A stretch of 47,546 nt of DNA, from NCBI GenBank assembly GCA_902597875.1, contig CACJZK010000006.1:1-47546 (forward strand), read 5' to 3'. Source of the stretch: an uncultured Pelagibacteraceae bacterium. Lineage in GTDB: Bacteria > Pseudomonadota > Alphaproteobacteria > Pelagibacterales > Pelagibacteraceae. Shown piece after piece: positions 8,873 through 18,072 of the stretch. The position numbers were made by a program, and so were the translations under genes. The notes below the pieces were generated by a model. It was not told where the DNA came from, ran no database searches, and was given only the letters and a program-made list of their open reading frames with translations. The stretch's first letter is position 1, and every line of letters starts with the position of its first letter.

Positions 8873-9397
8873 ATGGCTGAAAAACTTTTCATAACTTGGG
8901 ATGAGTATAATGCAACTGTTGAAAAACTTGCAATACAAATAGATGAAAGTGGCTATAAACCAGATATTATAATAGGAATAATGCGAGGAGGCGCGCCAAT
9001 CATAGACGTCTTAAGTCGTGTTTTTAAATTGAAGTGTGCTTATTTAGCAGTAGAGTCTTATTCTGGTAAAGGCATAGAGGATAAGCAAGGAAAACTAACT
9101 TTTTCAAGAGAAATGAGCTCAACTGTTCAAAATATGGGTGGCAATTTACTTTTGTGTGATGATCTTTCTGATACTGGAGTTACCTTAAATAGAAGTATAG
9201 ATTGGTTAAAAAATTATCCGCCTATTAAAGGGAAAATAAAATCAATAAAAACTGCAATCCTTTGGAAAAAATCTCAATCAACCTTTAACCCTGATTTTTG
9301 TGCAGTGGAACTTAAAAGCAATCCTTGGATTGTTCAGCCTTTTGAAAAATATGAGGAGATACGGGTTAGTGAATTAAAAGAAAAACACAAAAAATAA
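8873..9397 (+). CDS. phosphoribosyltransferase domain protein (xanthine/hypoxanthine-type)
   Basis: A 174-residue type I PRTase. The PRPP-binding loop is LLLCDDLSDTGVTL (about residues 93-106) and an early IIIGIMRGGAPI segment supplies the pyrophosphate loop. The family couples a base, probably a purine, to PRPP. It is followed by a hairpin terminator shared with a convergent AzgA-type purine permease, so uptake and salvage genes may sit side by side. That pairing is suggestive only, because the two genes are convergent rather than in one operon. Base specificity is not readable. Confidence 0.8.
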   Translation: MAEKLFITWDEYNATVEKLAIQIDESGYKPDIIIGIMRGGAPIIDVLSRVFKLKCAYLAVESYSGKGIEDKQGKLTFSREMSSTVQNMGGNLLLCDDLSDTGVTLNRSIDWLKNYPPIKGKIKSIKTAILWKKSQSTFNPDFCAVELKSNPWIVQPFEKYEEIRVSELKEKHKK

Positions 9398-9421
9398 AGG
9401 GCCAGTAAAAACTGACCCTTT
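9396..9421. terminator. bidirectional intrinsic terminator
   Basis: The sequence AAAGGGCCAGT / ACTGACCCTTT forms an 11-position stem with one C-A mismatch and a 4-base A loop, flanked by A and T tracts. It sits between the convergent phosphoribosyltransferase and purine permease genes and can serve both. Confidence 0.8.
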
Positions 9422-9441
9422 AAATTTAATTATTTAAATAT

Positions 9442-10764
9442 TTAAGAATATATAGCTAAGTTTAACGCACTCAAAATAGCTACAACCCAAATTGCTGGTG
9501 AAACACCTGAAATTTTTCCAGTACATATTTTTATTAAAGCATATGCAACAAATGCTAATGCAATACCATTTGAAATCGAATATGTAAGAGGCATAGCCAA
9601 CATGCAAATTACGGCTGGTGCTGCTTCAGCTAAGTCTTTCCAATCAATATCGACGATATTTTTAATAAACAAAATAGCCACAAAAATTAGTGCTGCCCCA
9701 TCTACCTGCTTCGGGATTGCTAGGAAAAGTGGTGATAAAAATATACAAAATACAAACAGAATGCCAACTACCAATGGCACCATTCCTGTTCGACCACCCT
9801 CTTTAACTCCTGCTCCTGATTCTACGTAAGAAGTTACCGTAGAAGTACCAACCATAGCACCCGCAACTGTTGCAACGCTATCAGCTAATAAAGCTCTGTC
9901 GATATCTTTAACATTACCTTTGTTATCAACTTTTCCTGCAACATTTGCTACTGAGACCAAAGTACCCATTGAGTCAAAAATATCCACAAAGAACAGTGTG
10001 AAAACCACAGTAAGCATTCCAGCACTTAAAGCTTTAGATAAATCAAAAACCATAAAGTGTTTGAGCTCAGGTAAGTTGAAAGAAAATATTCCAGAATAGG
10101 CAGAAAAGTTTGCATTCTGTAATTCACTTGGAATAAAGATCCATGAAGCAATTGTCCAAAACACCATTGAAATTATTATGCTTCCCCGTATATTCAATTT
10201 GTCTAAACAAATCATCGTAACTAATGCTGCTAAACCAAACAAAACGAAAAGATTGTTTAAACTTCCCAATTTAAAAATAGTAGGATCGTTCGATGGAACA
10301 GTCAGTCCTAGTATATTAAACCCTATTACAGCCAGAAACATACCAATCCCTGCCCCAATTCCAAGTTTCAAACTTTTAGGTATAGAATTAATAATCCATG
10401 CACGAAGAGGAGTGATTGAAGCGATAACAAATAATATTCCCGCAACAAATACTGCGCCTAATGCTTCTGCAGGTGAGTAACCCATTGCGCCGCAAACAAC
10501 GAATCCTATGAATCCGTTTAGGCCCATTCCGCTTGAAAGAGCCACGGGCCAAGTTCGTGCCCAAAAAGCCATAATTCCACAAGCTATCGCTGTAGCAATT
10601 ATAGTTGCTAAAAAAACTGATCCTTTGTCAAACCCACCAGCGCTTAAAATCATCGGATTAAGTGCTAATATGTAGGCCATAGTAAGAAAAGTCGCAGTTC
10701 CTCCTCTGACCTCAGTTTTAAAATTAGTTTTGTGTTTTCTATAATTAAAATATTCTGCCAACAT
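9442..10764 (-). CDS. NCS2/AzgA-type purine (adenine/guanine/hypoxanthine) permease
   Basis: The 440-residue product has about 12-14 membrane helices. It matches the AzgA branch of nucleobase transporters: N-terminal RGGTATFLTMAYILALNP, the SGMGLNGFIGF segment, and the FFVDIFDSMGTLVSVA motif in the second half, with TSTVTSYVESGAG following. It imports purine bases by proton symport. The start ATG has a clear AGGAGA ribosome site 8 bases upstream. A phosphoribosyltransferase lies convergent next door. No known purine riboswitch pattern was recognised in the 160-base upstream region, but a 10-base palindrome is there (10868-10877). Base specificity is uncertain. Confidence 0.87.
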   Translation of the reverse strand: MLAEYFNYRKHKTNFKTEVRGGTATFLTMAYILALNPMILSAGGFDKGSVFLATIIATAIACGIMAFWARTWPVALSSGMGLNGFIGFVVCGAMGYSPAEALGAVFVAGILFVIASITPLRAWIINSIPKSLKLGIGAGIGMFLAVIGFNILGLTVPSNDPTIFKLGSLNNLFVLFGLAALVTMICLDKLNIRGSIIISMVFWTIASWIFIPSELQNANFSAYSGIFSFNLPELKHFMVFDLSKALSAGMLTVVFTLFFVDIFDSMGTLVSVANVAGKVDNKGNVKDIDRALLADSVATVAGAMVGTSTVTSYVESGAGVKEGGRTGMVPLVVGILFVFCIFLSPLFLAIPKQVDGAALIFVAILFIKNIVDIDWKDLAEAAPAVICMLAMPLTYSISNGIALAFVAYALIKICTGKISGVSPAIWVVAILSALNLAIYS

Positions 10765-10924
10765 AGTTTTTTTTCTCCTTAAATTTTATATTTAGTCTTG
10801 ATATAAGGACTATATTGAATTTCTTTAAAAAATCTTATTAAAAAGAAAGTTAAGTTGAATTTTTACAACCTGCAGGTAATATAACTGTTTATAAGATTGG
10901 TATATATTCTAAAAAAAGTTGTAT

Positions 10925-11230
10925 ATGAAAAAAACGTTTAATTTACTTTTAATAATTTGCATTGCTCTTTTTTTAATCTCTTGTCAGACAGTTAGTAAAA
11001 AAATTGACAAAAACGTTGAAAAAGAAACAGAAGAGCTTAGCAGGTGGCTTAACCAACCTGAGTCGGAATTGAAAATTGTCTTTGGTATACCTGACAAAAT
11101 AGAATTTACAGATAAGGGTACTAGACACTACGTTTATATTTCTAAAAAACTTAAAATAAAGTGTGAAAGAAAGTTTGAAATTAATTCAAATAACATGATT
11201 ACTGGTTTTAGTAGTAAAAATTGTTTTTAA
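10925..11230 (+). CDS. small lipoprotein of unknown function
   Basis: The start chosen is ATG 10925 (MKKTFNLLL), two codons inside a TTG option. The 101-residue product has a lipoprotein signal with lipobox LISC (Cys near residue 20), a charged helical stretch, and a C-terminal segment LKIVFGIPDKIEF..HYVYISK..KCERKFEIN. The latter resembles small outer membrane lipoproteins in which two Cys flank a beta hairpin. Similar proteins occur widely in Alphaproteobacteria without a known role. It overlaps the convergent oligopeptidase gene by 4 bases. No function is assigned. Confidence 0.7.
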   Translation: MKKTFNLLLIICIALFLISCQTVSKKIDKNVEKETEELSRWLNQPESELKIVFGIPDKIEFTDKGTRHYVYISKKLKIKCERKFEINSNNMITGFSSKNCF

Positions 11231-13308
11231 TCTTTAATTTCTGATTTACCAGATATTTTTAAAGCAAAAGAGTAGTCAAAAGCTATCTCCTCAATAGCCG
11301 CATCTCGCCCAGATCTACCGCCGTGACCAGCATTCATTTCACATTTAAAAAGAAGTAAATTTTTGTCAGTTTTAAATTCTCTGAGTTTTGCGACATATTT
11401 CGTGGGTTCATCAAATAAAACTCTATTATCAGACAAACTAGTTGTAATAAGAATATTTGGATATTCCATTTTCTTTATATTTTCGTATGGAGAATAAGAT
11501 TTAATATATTCAAAGTAATCCTTATTTTCTTTTGCATTTCCAAATTCATTAAACTCTCCAACTGTTAATGGTAAAGAATGGTCTAAATTAGTAGTTAAAG
11601 TATCTACAAAAGGCACAGACATAATTAAACCTAAAAATAAATCTGGAGAATTGTTAGCTACAACTCCCATAAGGAGACCTCCTGCACTACCGCCGTAGCC
11701 GATAATTTTTCTTTTACTTGTATATTTTTTATCAATTAAAAATTTTGCACACGAAATATAATCTTTAAAAGTATTTTTCTTATTTAACATTTTTCCTTCT
11801 TCCCAGTATTTCATTCCTCTTTCCATTCCTCCTCTTACGTGGGCAGTTACCCAAATAATATTTCTGTCAATTAAGCTCAATTTTGATGTAGAAAAATTGA
11901 TTGGTGCTGAGTAACCATATGAACCGTAACCATAAAGTAAAACATGAGCGCTTCCATCTAGTTTAGTTTTTTTATTGTAAGTAATTGTTAGAGGAATTTT
12001 TCTACCATCATGTCCATCACAGTTAACTCTTTTTGTAATATAATTATCTCGATTATAACCTGAAGGAATTTCTAATTCTTTTACTAATTTTTTTTCTTTA
12101 GTAATAATATTATACTCATATATTCTCGAAGGTGTTTTAGGTGAGTCATAACCTATTCTAATTAGATTCGTATTTCTATCTTTTTGCATTAAACTTATAC
12201 CTGGACTTATTATTTCTTCCTCGGAAACTATAAGCTCTTCTTCTGCATTTGTTTTTAAGTTTCTTATAAATATTTTATTTAATGCATTTACCGTTTCTGA
12301 TCTTATCAACCAATCATTTAAAAGAGAAAAACCTCCAATCAAAACTTCATCTTTAGCATGAATATATTCCTCCCATTTATCTATACTTTCATTTTTGCAC
12401 CTGCATATTTTAAAATCTTTTGCATCTTTATTTGTATGTATCCAAAAATATCCATTCCAACTATCCAGAGAATATTCTATTCCATTTTCTCTTTTTAAAA
12501 AAAGTTTAGGTTTTGGTTTTTCTTCATCTTTATGAAAGTAATAGATTTCTGAAGTTGTGTGTTCCGAAGTTGATATGAAATAAAATTTTTCATCTGAACT
12601 TGTTCCTATCCCACAAGTAAATTTATCATCCTTTTCTTCAAAGATTAGCTCATCTTGGTTTACGGGAGAACCAAGCTTGTGCCTGTAAATTTTTTTTGCT
12701 CTATGATATTTATCCAGCTTAGTATAAAAAAAATATTTGTCATCGTAAGACCAAGTTATAGAACCGGATGTATCTGGGACAGGTTCTTCAATAATCTTTT
12801 TATCCTTAATTCTTCTAATAAAAATAGTAAAATATTCACTTCCTTTTTCATCTACAGAATAACCCAAAAGTTCATCGTTATTAGACACTGAGATATCTCC
12901 AGTATTAAAAAATTTTTTTCCTTTTGCTTCTATATCCCCGTCCCAGAAAGTCTCAATTTTTTTATCTCCAATTTTTTTTCTTAATTTTTTACTATAATTT
13001 CCCTCTTTCGTAACTCGAGTCCAGTATTCATAACTCTTATCTTTAAAAGGCAGCGTTTCATCATCTAGTTTAATTCTTCCTTTAATTTCTTTGAAAAGTT
13101 TTTTTTGCAGAGATTTTGTGTCAGACATATTTTCCTGTGTGAAACGATTTTCATCTTCAAGGTACTCCCTAACCTCTGGAAGAAGTTTGTTTCCATCTTT
13201 CAGTACTTCTAAAATATTTTCTTGATGAATCCAGCTGTAATTATCAATCCAACTTACTGAATGGACATTCTTGGTTATTGGTTTTTTAGCTAGTTTTGGT
13301 ATCTTCAT
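11227..13308 (-). CDS. ptrB: oligopeptidase B, S9A prolyl-oligopeptidase family
   Basis: At 693 residues it has the size and order of S9A enzymes: a seven-bladed beta-propeller (about residues 60-410) then an alpha/beta-hydrolase domain. The catalytic triad can be placed: Ser of GGSAGG near residue 539, Asp of SLSDNRV near 626 and His of NAGHGGRSGR near 661. The oxyanion-side motif LLYGYGSYGYS is present. It cleaves short peptides after basic residues, probably in the cytoplasm (no signal peptide seen). It is transcribed alone and diverges from the J-domain gene 18 bases away. Confidence 0.9.
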   Translation of the reverse strand: MKIPKLAKKPITKNVHSVSWIDNYSWIHQENILEVLKDGNKLLPEVREYLEDENRFTQENMSDTKSLQKKLFKEIKGRIKLDDETLPFKDKSYEYWTRVTKEGNYSKKLRKKIGDKKIETFWDGDIEAKGKKFFNTGDISVSNNDELLGYSVDEKGSEYFTIFIRRIKDKKIIEEPVPDTSGSITWSYDDKYFFYTKLDKYHRAKKIYRHKLGSPVNQDELIFEEKDDKFTCGIGTSSDEKFYFISTSEHTTSEIYYFHKDEEKPKPKLFLKRENGIEYSLDSWNGYFWIHTNKDAKDFKICRCKNESIDKWEEYIHAKDEVLIGGFSLLNDWLIRSETVNALNKIFIRNLKTNAEEELIVSEEEIISPGISLMQKDRNTNLIRIGYDSPKTPSRIYEYNIITKEKKLVKELEIPSGYNRDNYITKRVNCDGHDGRKIPLTITYNKKTKLDGSAHVLLYGYGSYGYSAPINFSTSKLSLIDRNIIWVTAHVRGGMERGMKYWEEGKMLNKKNTFKDYISCAKFLIDKKYTSKRKIIGYGGSAGGLLMGVVANNSPDLFLGLIMSVPFVDTLTTNLDHSLPLTVGEFNEFGNAKENKDYFEYIKSYSPYENIKKMEYPNILITTSLSDNRVLFDEPTKYVAKLREFKTDKNLLLFKCEMNAGHGGRSGRDAAIEEIAFDYSFALKISGKSEIKD

Positions 13309-13326
13309 TTAAGAAAAGAGTAATAT

Positions 13327-13830
13327 ATGAATTTGTTTTTAGTTGGAACTATCATCTTTGTCATAATTTATTTAATTCTTAATTGGTTTGCAAAAACAAG
13401 TAGTAAGAAAATTGCACATTTTTTAAAAAGATTAGCTGTATTACTATCATTAGCTTTAGCAACATTACTTGCAGTAGGCGGCAAGTATTTATTCTCACTT
13501 CCATTTTTGTTAATTTTGTTAACAGGTTTAAAGATAAAAGGTCTTACTGCTTTTCAAATGTTGCAACTCTGGAGACTGATACAATTTTTAAAAAATTCAG
13601 GTAGATTTTCTCAAGGACAATTTGGCTCAAGAGGATCGACTAGTGTAAGCTCTGATGAAGCACTAAAACTTCTTGGCTTAAAAAAAGGATGTTCCAAAAA
13701 AGATGTTATTAAAGCAGCGGCAAAGCTGCAAAAAAAAATTCATCCAGATGTTAATAGGGACGTAAACACTGAGGAACTAAGTAAACTTGTTAATGAAGCA
13801 AAAGAAAAGTTGTTAAAGGAGCTTGTTTAA
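13327..13830 (+). CDS. membrane-anchored J-domain (DnaJ-like) protein
   Basis: A 167-residue protein with two or three N-terminal hydrophobic segments (about residues 2-20, 35-50 and 53-68), a Gly/Ser/Phe-containing linker, and a C-terminal compact J domain (residues 109-167) containing the HPD tripeptide at 139-141. The topology resembles Tim14/Pam18 and DjlA-type co-chaperones, which recruit and stimulate DnaK at a membrane. The partner process is unknown. It overlaps the convergent GT9 gene by 4 bases. Confidence 0.82.
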   Translation: MNLFLVGTIIFVIIYLILNWFAKTSSKKIAHFLKRLAVLLSLALATLLAVGGKYLFSLPFLLILLTGLKIKGLTAFQMLQLWRLIQFLKNSGRFSQGQFGSRGSTSVSSDEALKLLGLKKGCSKKDVIKAAAKLQKKIHPDVNRDVNTEELSKLVNEAKEKLLKELV

Positions 13831-14750
13831 AGAATTAAATTTATAGTTTTTTCTAAAACTTCGTTAAAGGAAATAGATTTTTTTCCTAGAGTATTGTGAA
13901 CTGTACTTTCGTTTTCTCCTTCTGGTTCTACTGTTGACATGAGTGATGGGGCATAACGACCATATACTTTTATAGGTGTATCCATAAAAATAACTAATGA
14001 TTTAATTTTTAAAGCAACAGAGATGTGTCCAAAACCAGTATCATTTCCAATATAACAATCGCAATTTTTAATAATAGGAAGAGTTTCTTTAATACTTAGT
14101 TTTTCAAACGAAACACAGTCTTTTCCAACATCTGACTCTTTAAATTTTTTAATTAAATTAATATCATTTGGCCCTGCCGCTATATAAAATTTACACTCTA
14201 TTTTTTTTGATATTTCTTTAGCTAATTTTATATAATTTTCGATATCCCAAATTTTTGTTGGTCCAGATGCCGAAACCCCAAATAAAATATGTTTATACTT
14301 TTTATCAAAGCTGTTGGAAGACTTTTTAATTATTAAAGTAGGCTGAGTTGAAATATCTTGTTCAATTATATTTTCAGTGAAAGCTTTAGCTGTAAGCACC
14401 ATATTATTTTTTCTTAAACTAAAAGGATATTGATAAATAGATTTAATTCCAGAAAACCTTGACACCAAATTATATCTTAAAGAGTTGTTAAAAATAAAAG
14501 CTTTATCAAAGTTTCTTTTTTTTAATTCTTTGGAAAGTTTTAAAAATCCCCCCAATCCATCTTTTTCTTTATCCAATGTAATAATTTCACTAACATGTTC
14601 ATCTTCTGAGAGTAAATCAGAGGCTCTTGAACTTTCTTTAGCTAACAGACTTACCGGCGTATTAAATTTTTTGGAAATAGCATGAATATAAGGAAGCAGA
14701 ATCACCATGTCTCCCATCCCAAATCTTTGATTAATTGTAAGTATTTTCAT
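13827..14750 (-). CDS. glycosyltransferase family 9 (ADP-heptose:LPS heptosyltransferase-like)
   Basis: The 307-residue GT-B enzyme has the GT9 N-terminal pattern RFGMGDMVILLPYIHAI and the C-terminal donor site around NCDCYIGNDTGFGHISVAL. The segment GVSASGPTKIWDIENYIKLA corresponds to the W-x-x-x-x-(Y/F) stretch of heptosyltransferases. It probably adds a heptose or related sugar to LPS core at the inner membrane. No heptose-synthesis genes are in this window, so the sugar is uncertain. It diverges from the DapA-family gene with 44 bases between starts. Confidence 0.82.
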   Translation of the reverse strand: MKILTINQRFGMGDMVILLPYIHAISKKFNTPVSLLAKESSRASDLLSEDEHVSEIITLDKEKDGLGGFLKLSKELKKRNFDKAFIFNNSLRYNLVSRFSGIKSIYQYPFSLRKNNMVLTAKAFTENIIEQDISTQPTLIIKKSSNSFDKKYKHILFGVSASGPTKIWDIENYIKLAKEISKKIECKFYIAAGPNDINLIKKFKESDVGKDCVSFEKLSIKETLPIIKNCDCYIGNDTGFGHISVALKIKSLVIFMDTPIKVYGRYAPSLMSTVEPEGENESTVHNTLGKKSISFNEVLEKTINLIL

Positions 14751-14794
14751 TTCTTATAATTTATAGTAACTTTATTTAAAAATTGGGTCAAAAT

Positions 14795-15676
14795 ATGATT
14801 AAGAGGGGAATTTACGCAGCTGGATTGAGTATAATAAAGGACGACATGTCCCTGGATATTGATTCTACTATAGCCCATGCAGAAAAAATTATTAAAAATG
14901 GTCTTCACGGAGTTTTCTTTTTTGGATCTACTGGCCAGAGTCAATATATTTCAATTTCAGAGAAGAAAGATTTTATATCTAAAATAGCTCACAACAAATT
15001 AAGAAATCAATTTTATTTGGGAACGGGAAACAACTCTTTAAGAGAAAATATTGATTTGATTCGATACGGCATGGAATATAAATTTGATACTTTTTTAATT
15101 ATGCCACCGGCTTACGGAAAAGGTAATACAGAGGAAGGAGTATATAATTTTTATAAAAATATAATTATAAAACAACCAAAAATTAAAATTATATTATATA
15201 ACTTTGAAAAACTTTCTTCATTTTTATTTACTCCGGAATTTGTAAAAAAGTTAGTTTCAGATTGGCCAAAAAACATTATTGGAGTAAAAGACTCTAGCTA
15301 TAATCTTTATGAAAACTTAAAAATTCCAAATTTCTTAATATTTCCTGGTTCCGAGACTAAATTAAAAAGCTTAGAATTTGGTTGTGCAGGATGCATTTCA
15401 GCAATAACTAATGTTACTCATTCTCTTGCAAGAAAAGTATTTGATGATTTTGAGAGCAAATCTTCACAAACATTAAACACAAAATTAATTTCTGTAAGAG
15501 AAACATTTGATAAATATAATTTAATTTCAGCATTGCATAGCTTTATGTCAGTAGAAGACAAAAAGTATAAAAATCTTTTGCCACCATTGGTTTTATTATC
15601 TCAAGAAAAACAAAAGGAACTTTTATCTAAATTAAATTCTTTAGATTTCATCCCTAATAAAGGAATAGCAGCATAA
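14795..15676 (+). CDS. DapA/N-acetylneuraminate lyase family aldolase (function unassigned)
   Basis: The start chosen is ATG 14795 (MIKRGIYAAGL); a TTG four codons earlier is less likely. The 293-residue TIM barrel has the GSTGQSQYIS motif in place of GTTGE, a Tyr near residue 134 (ILYNFEK) and the Schiff-base Lys near 165 (GVKDSS). These residues support a class I pyruvate-type aldolase. The second-residue pattern differs from true dihydrodipicolinate synthases, so it is more likely a sugar-acid or keto-acid lyase. It runs directly into the cyclopropane synthase gene with a 2-base gap. Confidence 0.75.
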   Translation: MIKRGIYAAGLSIIKDDMSLDIDSTIAHAEKIIKNGLHGVFFFGSTGQSQYISISEKKDFISKIAHNKLRNQFYLGTGNNSLRENIDLIRYGMEYKFDTFLIMPPAYGKGNTEEGVYNFYKNIIIKQPKIKIILYNFEKLSSFLFTPEFVKKLVSDWPKNIIGVKDSSYNLYENLKIPNFLIFPGSETKLKSLEFGCAGCISAITNVTHSLARKVFDDFESKSSQTLNTKLISVRETFDKYNLISALHSFMSVEDKKYKNLLPPLVLLSQEKQKELLSKLNSLDFIPNKGIAA

Positions 15677-15678
15677 CT

Positions 15679-16887
15679 ATGTTAGTGGCTAAACTATTTT
15701 CAAAAATTTTTAAGGAAGGAGGGATTATTTTAATTGATCACAGTGGGCAAAAATTTATATGTGGTGAACCTAGAAAAGAAAAACCCATAACAGTAAAGCT
15801 ACTTAAAAAAAATCTTAATTGGAAGTTAGTTGTTAACCCAGACTTATCGTTCCCTGAAGCTTATATGAACGATGAAATAATAATTGAGAATGCTACTTTG
15901 AGTGAATTTTTAGATCTTGCTTTTAAAAATGTAGGAAGAGGTGAAATTACAACTTCCGCATATATAATTAAGAAAATATTACAGCTCTGGAGATTTATAA
16001 GTAATTATAATTTTCCTTTAAAATCTAAAAAAGACATACAACATCATTACGATGTTGGAGGTGAAAAAGGTGAAAAACTTTACGATATTTTTTTAGACAA
16101 AAAACACAGACAATATTCTTGTGCTTATTTTAAGACCCCAAACGATACACTTGAGCAAGCACAACAAAATAAATTAGACCATATAATTAAAAAATTAAAT
16201 ATTAAGTCAGGTCAAAAATTGTTAGATATAGGTTGTGGTTGGGGAGGGTTAGCGTTTGAAATTGCGAGACAAAAACAATGTGAAGTATTAGGAATTTCTT
16301 TAAGCGAAAATCAAATAAAATACTGCAAAGAAAAAGCAAAAGAACATAATTTAGATAATCAAGTAAGATTTGAACTAATTGACTATAGACACGTAAAAGG
16401 AAAATTTGACAGGATAGTTAGCGTCGGTATGGCTGAACATTTAGGTAAAAAATTTTATAAAACTTATTTTAAAAAAATTAATGAATTATTAAAAAATGAT
16501 GGAATTGGCTTAGTTCACACTATAGGTTCTATAGACCATCCTCAGCCACCTGCCCCCTTTATTCAAAAATATATTTTTCCAGGAGGAGTAGTCCCTTCTT
16601 TAAGTGATTTAATTAGTCCTATAGAAAAAACGGGTTTAATTGTAAATGATGTAGAAACTTTAATTAGACATTACGACAAAACCCTAGAGGGTTGGTTATC
16701 AAGATTTATGAATAAAAGGTCAGAGGTAAAAGACTTATTTGATGAAAAATTTGTTAAGTGTTGGGAATTTTATCTAGCCAGTTGCTCTTCTGCTTTCAAA
16801 TATAGAGATCTTGTTGTTTTTCAATTACAGCTTGTGAAGAACTTTGACGCAATTCCAAGCAATCGAAGAGACTATATTTATTCATAA
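15679..16887 (+). CDS. cfa: cyclopropane-fatty-acyl-phospholipid synthase
   Basis: At 402 residues it is full-length. It has an N-terminal lipid-binding domain, then the Class I SAM methyltransferase core with LLDIGCGWGGLAFE (about residues 181-194). Family segments QHHYDVGG, YSCAYF and MAEHLGKKFYKTYF are present, along with the C-terminal IRHYDKTLEGW. It methylates cis double bonds of membrane phospholipid acyl chains using S-adenosylmethionine. It lies 2 bases after the aldolase gene, so the two are co-transcribed, although no functional link is known. A hairpin follows the stop codon. Confidence 0.92.
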   Translation: MLVAKLFSKIFKEGGIILIDHSGQKFICGEPRKEKPITVKLLKKNLNWKLVVNPDLSFPEAYMNDEIIIENATLSEFLDLAFKNVGRGEITTSAYIIKKILQLWRFISNYNFPLKSKKDIQHHYDVGGEKGEKLYDIFLDKKHRQYSCAYFKTPNDTLEQAQQNKLDHIIKKLNIKSGQKLLDIGCGWGGLAFEIARQKQCEVLGISLSENQIKYCKEKAKEHNLDNQVRFELIDYRHVKGKFDRIVSVGMAEHLGKKFYKTYFKKINELLKNDGIGLVHTIGSIDHPQPPAPFIQKYIFPGGVVPSLSDLISPIEKTGLIVNDVETLIRHYDKTLEGWLSRFMNKRSEVKDLFDEKFVKCWEFYLASCSSAFKYRDLVVFQLQLVKNFDAIPSNRRDYIYS

Positions 16888-16888
16888 A

Positions 16889-16913
16889 ACCTGTTATTTA
16901 TTTAAATACAGGT
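16889..16913 (+). other. hairpin directly before the start codon of the basic coiled-coil gene
   Basis: ACCTGT (16889-16894) pairs with ACAGGT (16908-16913) around a 13-base AT loop. The 3' arm holds the only Shine-Dalgarno-like AGGT for the ATG at 16915. It could end the cfa transcript or hide the ribosome site; no T-run follows on the plus strand. Confidence 0.5.
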
Positions 16914-16914
16914 C

Positions 16915-18072
16915 ATGAAAAAAAAGAAAAAAAAATCAAAGAAAACAAAAATCAAAAAACGAGCAATAAAGAAAAAAAAGATAAGAAAATCGAGAAATAT
17001 TAGATCTTCAAAAAGAAAGAAGAAATTAATTAGGTCAAAAAAGAAGAAAATTAAAAAAACAAAAGTCAAAAATAATTCAAAAAATATAATTCTTAAAATA
17101 ATTAGATTTCAAGATAAATTAACTCCTAGTTTTAAATTTGATTTTAGTTTGGATAAAGCAATTCAAGGTTTTTTCCAAAAAATAGCTAATAAAATTGATG
17201 AATATAAAGCCATAAAAGCTAAAGAGAATGAGAGAAAGCGAGCTGAAAAAGTCAAAGAAATGCAAAAAGAAAAAGCAGAGACTGTAAAAAAACTTAAATT
17301 AGAAAAACAATTGGCTGTTGAAGAAAAACAAAGGGAACTTCGGGAGGAAATTAAATTAGAAAAAGAAAGAGAGAGAGATGTTAAATCTTTCATAAAATAT
17401 GACCAAGCCCTTCTTAGAAAAGAACAAGCTGAAAAACAAAGAAAATTTTTAGAACAAATTAAATTACAAAAGAAAATAGAGCAGTTCCGTAGACGTGAAG
17501 AATTTGAACTAAAAAAATTAGATAAATATGTTTTAAGCCAAGAGAGAGACTCATACGCTAGCGTTCAAGAACGTATTGAAAAAATTAAAGAAAAATATCA
17601 AAAAATTCGAGATCAAAAAATTGCAGAAAGGGTTAAAGCGCTAGGGGTTGAAGTTAGAGAAGGTGATGATCGGTCTGTTCTTCTTGAAAAGGAAAGACAA
17701 TATAATTTAGAAAGACAAAAAATAGAATTTGCGCTTGAGAGTTATTTTCGTAGTGCTCATTCAGCAGTTTTTCAAATAAACAAAAGATGGATCCCAAAAT
17801 ATCTAAGCATTATGAGAGTTATAGATAGAAGATTTGAAACTGGAGAAATTTTTATAAAATGGGATGAAAGTTTAGATGAACAGTGGCTTATGCTTATTTA
17901 TATAAAAGACAACAACCCTGACTCTGGAATTATTGTAGAAGATAAAACTAATCCAGAAAAAAATATTTCTACTGAATATAAAGCCAGTGAAATATTTAAA
18001 TTTTCAGATGCTCTAGTTGATAGTTTAACAAATTTATTGGACAGAGAGAGAAAAAAAAGAAAGTCTAATTAA
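16915..18072 (+). CDS. highly basic, coiled-coil protein of unknown function
   Basis: I do not recognise this 385-residue protein. Residues 1-53 are almost entirely Lys/Arg/Ser/Asn, resembling histone-H1-like or nucleic-acid-binding tails. Residues about 95-260 are a long charged helix rich in Glu, Lys, Arg and Gln, with heptad-like Leu/Ile spacing. The final 115 residues are more globular, containing SAVFQINKRWIPKYLSIMR and WLMLIYIKDNNPDSG, then end in a basic RERKKRKSN tail. No signal peptide or membrane segment is seen. It could bind DNA, RNA or ribosomes, but this is inference from charge alone. It overlaps the convergent MBL gene by 8 bases. Confidence 0.75.
   Translation: MKKKKKKSKKTKIKKRAIKKKKIRKSRNIRSSKRKKKLIRSKKKKIKKTKVKNNSKNIILKIIRFQDKLTPSFKFDFSLDKAIQGFFQKIANKIDEYKAIKAKENERKRAEKVKEMQKEKAETVKKLKLEKQLAVEEKQRELREEIKLEKERERDVKSFIKYDQALLRKEQAEKQRKFLEQIKLQKKIEQFRRREEFELKKLDKYVLSQERDSYASVQERIEKIKEKYQKIRDQKIAERVKALGVEVREGDDRSVLLEKERQYNLERQKIEFALESYFRSAHSAVFQINKRWIPKYLSIMRVIDRRFETGEIFIKWDESLDEQWLMLIYIKDNNPDSGIIVEDKTNPEKNISTEYKASEIFKFSDALVDSLTNLLDRERKKRKSN

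Noticed and set aside
9442-10764. Salvage operon with the phosphoribosyltransferase
   Set aside because: The two genes are convergent and separated by a bidirectional terminator, so they are not one operon even if functions fit.
10765-10924. Possible purine riboswitch before the AzgA-type permease
   Set aside because: No match to the purine aptamer core was seen on reading; only an AGGAGA ribosome site and a 10-base palindrome.
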